Shown: in pieces, positions 59,034-64,000 of the stretch
Layout: every line of letters starts with the position of its first letter
How positions within the stretch are numbered: position 1 is the stretch's first letter
From: Phoronis australis
Taxonomy: Eukaryota > Phoronida > Phoronidae
NCBI GenBank assembly: GCA_002633005.1
Contig: NMRA01000680.1
Location: 73,913 to 137,912, forward strand
Direction: 5' to 3'
Length of the DNA: 64,000 nt
The notes under the pieces: model-generated
What the model was told of the DNA's origin: nothing
Databases searched by the model: none
What the model saw: only the letters and a program-made list of their open reading frames with translations
Made by a program: the position numbers and the translations under genes

Positions 59034-60910
59034 GACTTCTCATTTTACGAAATTCCTCTTTAAAATATTGTTTACAAAAGTAACGGGAATTTGACATAAT
59101 TTTTAAAAGAAGAATCTCAAAAAACAAGGCTTCGTCAATAGAAAGCTGTAGAATCAGGGACATTATCGATAACCAAATGGCGTATCCACCTTTCACATTT
59201 TGATGGACTGTTAAATAATGTCAACATATTGTTTATCCTTTAAAAGGGATTTATTAGAATGCCACAATCCCGGTCGGCTGTTATAGTCAGAAAGGTTTAA
59301 ATATAATGCTATAAAAGAGTGGCTTGTTCTATGTCCGGTCCCAATGTCAGAAAAAGTTATTAAATTGACCAATTCCTACGAAATGAAAAAAAAATCTAAA
59401 CGTCAAAGTCCCCTCGTGGATTGCAGCGACAATGAAAGCGGATGAATTTAGCGCTTGTGGATAACTACGAATTGTCACTGGCCCCCCGTGAAATGGCTAA
59501 GTCACTGACAAAAAATGTTAATGCAGAATGCGTGTATTCACTGCACTACAAGCTTTTGCTTCTGCTTTTCAAGGCAAAGACAACACCTACACGTTTTTCT
59601 CCATAAATACTCATCTTTATATTACTCGTAACAAATAGTGACATCATACATGTATCAATGCATCGTGTACAAGTATCTCTCCTGTGTTACTGAACACTAA
59701 AAACAATGACATTATTCTTTCATGTCATTGTCTTGATGATTTCCGCTGCACGATCATTGCTACTGACCTGTAAAAATGAAATGTGTTGTGTGAAAGGAAT
59801 AACCATTACATATCGGATAACAAATCGCTGATTTGAGACAAGTCATTTGCATGCATACGCAGGCAAGCTTTGCATTGTTTCGCAGTAATTGTGTACCGAT
59901 TCCATTTTTTGGAAATATCGAATTTTGATATTTTGACATGCAAGACGTGTCATTTAAGTGATTTGATTACGAAATTAAGTATTACGGTGAAACAGCCAAG
60001 CCAACCGGGGCGCCGTTCTATGATTAAAAGTATGCAGAATGTACATTTTCGACATTTTTTTGCATTTCGTGCTAGTTACATGTAATTGATTCTGAAAATG
60101 ACGAGTTTAGTATTTTGGCCAGAGCAGGCACATATCTTTTCATGTTTTCCGTTTCTGCTGGAAAATGAAACATTTCCTTGAAGGGGCGATCTAATCTGTC
60201 TCTGCATTTGGAACCAGGGGCCTGGAGTGCTGTCTTTAATATTTGACTTATCACGCCATATTATTCAAGTTGGACACGTTCCCCTTTTATTTGCACACTT
60301 TGCTTTATGTTTATTAGAAAATACCTCTGCTATTGTTTATTCCTTGTTCCCCTCGTTGTGAACTTCAAATTTAATGCAGCGTAATCATTCGGACCATGTT
60401 TGGCTCAGTGCGCCATGTTTTTGGAACTGCAAGTGCCGTAACTTAAAAGTCGGGCTAAGGGTTATAATTTGAAATATCGGAAAAATTTTAGTTCGTTTGT
60501 GGGGTTTGAAAGCCGCTAGAGCTGTTCCGCTTGATATAATAAAGGCATTAAATGGGCTTTCTCAGCTCTCAGTTGCATACGGCGCGGCGAACAAACCGAC
60601 CGCTAGTAATCACGCCAGATGTTCCTGGCACTGGCGAACGCCTTCCTGTACCTGCGTACATTTGATCCACTGCAATACTAACTGTTACTGATTCGACAAT
60701 AGGGCACAGATGTACAGAACTAGTCGCCTGGTTTGTCATCTTTAAGACTACAGTCGATTACCGTTAACCGACCACCGGCCAGCCATTCTCAGGATCCATT
60801 CGAACTTTCGTTCCAATTCTTTGTATGACCTAAGCAAAATGCGTTGTGCGTAACTCTGGACCACTGATACTAATTTTTAATCCATGCTATTGCTGGTACT
60901 TTCAGAAACA
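59034..60910. other. Upstream region of SDR gene 2; no other gene
   Basis: Nothing recognisable apart from the acceptor GGTACTTTCAG ending at 60905. The promoter or first exon of SDR gene 2 may be here but was not located. Confidence 0.4.
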
Positions 60911-61093
60911 ATGACCAACCCTGGGGTTGTCATAGTAACGGGTGCCAATGTTGGCATCGGTCTGGAGGTTGCTAAGCAACTATGTAACCGAGGCTGGGAA
61001 GTTGTGATGGCCTGCCGTAGTGAAGACAAAGCAAGTTCAGCAATCGATGGAATTAAGCAGGATCATCCTCACGCTAGGGTTATGTTTATGCAG
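60911..61093 (+). CDS. Second retinol-dehydrogenase-like SDR, coding exon 1 (gene continues past window)
   Basis: 61 codons, [20 protein letters not shown] to ...RVMFMQ, then donor CAG|GTACAA, phase 0. I start at 60911 rather than at 60884 because an acceptor (ACTTTCAG) ends five bases before this ATG and because the start then matches the length of SDR gene 1. The glycine motif TGANVGIG and the EVVMACRS cofactor loop are intact. It aligns without gaps to exon 1 of the paralogue, and the intron follows the same codon. I found no exon 2 (NNAG motif) up to 64000, so either intron 1 exceeds 2.9 kb or the copy is truncated. Confidence 0.85.
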
Positions 61094-61813
61094 GTACAAT
61101 GTCATAGCTTGAGATTTAGAAAATCACTTTGCAATGGTAAAATGGTAAATCCATAGTCCAGGGCTATAGCCAGCGTTGCGCAGGGGGTGGTTCGAATTTC
61201 TGGAACGGCGGACCTTTGGTATTTTGCAAAGATCGACCCGGTATTATAGTTTTCAGTAAGGCCCTTGACGCAATTGAATTAGGGTGAAGGGAAGTCTGCA
61301 TACATAACGATGGCTTTCAGTTCTATGTTCCTGAGATGAGACTGAAATGAGGATGCCGTGGCGGTTGCTCGATTCAAATTCGGATATGCAATGTGGTCCA
61401 AAAAGGGAAAGTTCTCGTGTTACATTCCGCCAAACTTTAAATTCAGGCGTGCTTGAATACATACTCTGACCGATTTTTTAGTCGGGGAATGACTTGACGA
61501 AATTCTTATGTGGCTGTATTTTTGCGTGTTACTTACATCGCTGGCAATGGGAATAGTCCACTATTCTGAAAGTTCACAAATCCAAAGGTTCACTACAGCG
61601 ACAACATATAAAATTTCGAACCCAGGTTTAATCTATGATTCTGCATGCAAAAGTAAACGATACTCCAGTTATTATATCTGCTGACTGGTGTACCTATACC
61701 GAAAACAACGTCCGGGTACTATTGATTTTTTGCCAATAAGGCGAAATTGCCCGCATGTTTTACGCCATACGGAAAACTTAGGATACCAAACCCGGATTTG
61801 GCCTATTGACAGA
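61094..61813. other. SDR gene 2 intron 1, first part
   Basis: No exon-like sequence. Chance frames only. Confidence 0.45.
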
Positions 61814-62349
61814 TACTAAAAACGACTTTCCCTTCCAGTTCTCTGAAACAAAAAATACTCTTTAACCGTTGACAACCCTCAAGTTTTAAAAACTCCTTTC
61901 AAAGTTTGCTAAACGGGCAAGCGTGACGTACCCTTTTTGCAAATTACACGGCAACTGAAAAGTCAACCCACCAAGGACCATATTGTCCAAACTGTGTCAT
62001 GGGTTGTATGAAATTTCAATAAATTCTTTCCTTAAAAGGATTCTAAACCCTAATTTGATGATTTCAACCAGTCCTCGTGCTTTCACTTGCTGACTGATGC
62101 ATCATTGGCGTCAATCTTCAAAGATAAAGCAGGAATCAACATACCCGCTATCTCACGAATTGGAACTAATGGTCCTTGGTGAATTTTTTTCCCACAGATG
62201 CTGCGTAACTCGCTGAAAGCGTAGGTCACGCTTGCCTCTTTAGCAGAATTTGTAAGTTTCCTAAATTTCCTAAAACGTTAGAGGATTGTCGAGCCGTTAC
62301 AGAGCCTTATTTTGTTTCAGAGAACTAGATGGGAAAGTCGTTTTTAGTA
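61814..62349. repeat. Foldback (inverted-repeat) element in SDR gene 2 intron
   Basis: The left arm, from 'tactaaaaacgactttccc' through 'ctctgaaacaaaa' and 'gcaagcgtgac' to 'accaaggaccat' (about 61983), is mirrored by the right arm, about 62168-62349. The arms are diverged by substitutions and indels. The 180-base centre encodes nothing recognisable. Probably a non-autonomous DNA transposon. Confidence 0.8.
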
Positions 62350-63613
62350 CATGTACATGTATCTGTTAATAGTACAACACCGTGTTTGGTACATGTATAC
62401 TTTTAACTTGGAAGATTGGTACGCTTTGTGCGTTCTGAAAGGCCTGACCATAGCGGGACACGTTCCTCGCAAGATTAGCAAATGTTTTGCGTTCTTTTTG
62501 AAGCACTGTGGAAGTTTGAAGTGTACAGCCATAGACATAGCGGCGATGCTCGTGGTCTAGAGATTCCGCGCACAACGATTTTTCAGGACTCTCGGTTATT
62601 ATTGATAAATTGAAGCAATTACTGTAGAATTTTAGAACTGTAGGTAAGGCATTATTCGCATATGTACACGTTCATGGATTGGGCATTTATTTTAGCGAAG
62701 TCTGAAAACGAGTGGGGGGGGGCTTATAGGGGCATGGACGCTTATGAGGACGAATGTTATACAATGATTTCGGCTAAAATGACATTGTGCATTACGATAA
62801 GAAATCAATTTCAAGAAATATGGTATTTCACTTGCTGTGAGCACATGGACCGGCCTTCCGCCTTTCCCCCCTTTTCTTCGTTTCGGACTAGTCCACAAAT
62901 TCCTTTGGGCACGACCACAGATTGTGATCTTTTGTCTGGACGAATCGCGTAACGGGTGACATCTACTGAATCGGTAGAATCGCACTGCGCCGATGATTTT
63001 TTTACTGCCGGAGCATCGACACGCTGACGAAACTGAATCTTAAATTCATGATAAGAACAGCAAAAGGAGGAGAAAAGTTATTCATGTCCATCTGGGAAAC
63101 GATATAGTGCTTTTGCGCTATGAAAATTCGCTCGCCACCTGGGCGACCGGATAGTTAACTTCTATTCGCCCAGCACCATTTCTACTCGCATTGGCGTCTG
63201 GGCGAGTGGCTAAGTATATCTCTGTAAAAGAATACGAAGTAGGATATTGATGAATTATTACCTCCCCCGAAAGAACCGTGCTCACGGCCAGTGGAAGTTA
63301 AATGTAGTTAGAAGGCTACCCTGTCCCTGCCAGTCTTCACTAAGTCAGAGAATCCCATTCAGTATTCTTAAATTTAAAACCGCCGTTGGTCGCCACAGCC
63401 CTGACCCGTGCCCCAGAGTGTTGTCCCTGCTTGAGAATGAGTCGTTAGTTAGGTTCAAGAATCATGATTGGCAGTGATTGGAACTGAGCTCATCTGTAAA
63501 CAATGAAATCTATGTTTTAAGACCTATTCAACTCTTGCATACACTTTAAATGGCTACTAAATGTACACAAATACAACATTTCATTCACGTCAGTTGCGAA
63601 TCATTAGCAGACA
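62350..63613. other. Non-coding stretch (probable SDR gene 2 intron)
   Basis: No exon 2 candidate. GGGCGA-type short repeats near 63120-63215 are mirrored ('ctgggcga' / 'tcgcccag'). Confidence 0.4.
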
Positions 63614-63710
63614 GTCCGAGTAATGAACCTTCGGAGTAGTGATTCAGAAACATCAGAGTAGTGAACCGTCGGAGTACATGTACATGTAGTGACCCTTCGG
63701 AATAGTGACA
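63614..63710. repeat. Short tandem repeat of 'tcggagtagtga' units
   Basis: Five imperfect units: ccgagtaatga, tcggagtagtga, tcagagtagtga, tcggagtacatg...agtga, tcggaatagtga. Separated by 3-10 bases. A small degenerate minisatellite. Confidence 0.75.
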
Positions 63711-64000
63711 AATTTGTTGCTCGTATGGAATCTGCGAGTCTGTGCACCATTGCCACTGATGGACTAGGAAACACCTTCTCCATTGACCAAAGTTTTATTA
63801 GGTCTAGACCTGCTTTCCCCTAATACTGTGAACATGCTCGTTTCCTCAGTTCAAGAACACAGTAGTTAAATGTCTGGTTTTGTTTGAGGAACGACAGAGG
63901 ACTGCTTATGATGAACTTATCGTCGGCCTGTACTGGATTTAAAAGAATGAAAACGCACACACGTGTACACGCGCATGCATGTCAATTCACCAATCCCCAA
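63711..64000. other. Window end, no feature
   Basis: Nothing recognised. Probably still intron of SDR gene 2 or intergenic. Confidence 0.4.

Noticed and set aside
60884-60910. Earlier ATG for SDR gene 2
   Set aside because: It lies upstream of an acceptor that ends at 60905 and gives a longer N-terminus than the paralogue.
1-64000. CRISPR array, bacterial operon or integrated prophage
   Set aside because: No regularly spaced identical repeats with unique spacers, no densely packed genes, and introns and eukaryotic transposons throughout.

Overview
This window looks like nuclear DNA from an invertebrate animal. It is AT-leaning, has low coding density, and its genes are split by introns of about 0.8-2 kb with GT-AG ends. 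It carries many dispersed and inverted repeats and remnants of several eukaryotic transposon classes. I see no bacterial operons, rRNA, complete tRNA or CRISPR. A marine invertebrate, possibly a deuterostome such as a hemichordate, would fit, but that is a guess from gene content and texture.

Layout. 1-21 kb is almost gene-free. It holds a Penelope-like foldback remnant with a hammerhead-like motif (2.9-3.9 kb), an AT microsatellite, a 'gctacggagaatac' repeat block (11-12 kb), the end of a hAT transposon (14.8-15.0 kb), a perfect 81-bp-arm palindrome (17.0-17.2 kb) and a duplicated 200-bp block (18.3-19.0 kb). 21.1-25.9 kb (minus) holds a four-exon gene for the mitochondrial lysine methyltransferase ATPSCKMT (FAM173), assembled here from splice sites and protein motifs. 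26-34.7 kb is repeats, including two copies of a cassette that reads into a THAP-like protein start. 34.75-36.58 kb (minus) is an intronless-coding, secreted LRR plus Ig protein. 37.0-37.2 kb (plus) has a TATA box and a 59-residue signal-peptide-like ORF. 41.8-48.8 kb (minus) is a six-exon short-chain dehydrogenase/reductase (SDR) of retinol-dehydrogenase type. 50.3-51.3 kb is a broken, unidentified coding-like stretch. 54-59 kb is transposon debris: a polymorphic-looking insertion at an assembly gap, a small MITE, a frame-broken Merlin/ISXO2-like transposase and a dead non-LTR retrotransposon. At 60.9 kb (plus) the first coding exon of a second SDR paralogue begins; the rest lies beyond the window.

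The genes do not form one pathway. Shared design: all four well-supported genes have a 3' splice acceptor only 4-10 nt upstream of the ATG, which means either 5'-UTR introns or spliced-leader trans-splicing. The two SDR genes are divergent paralogues that share this acceptor and the first phase-0 intron.
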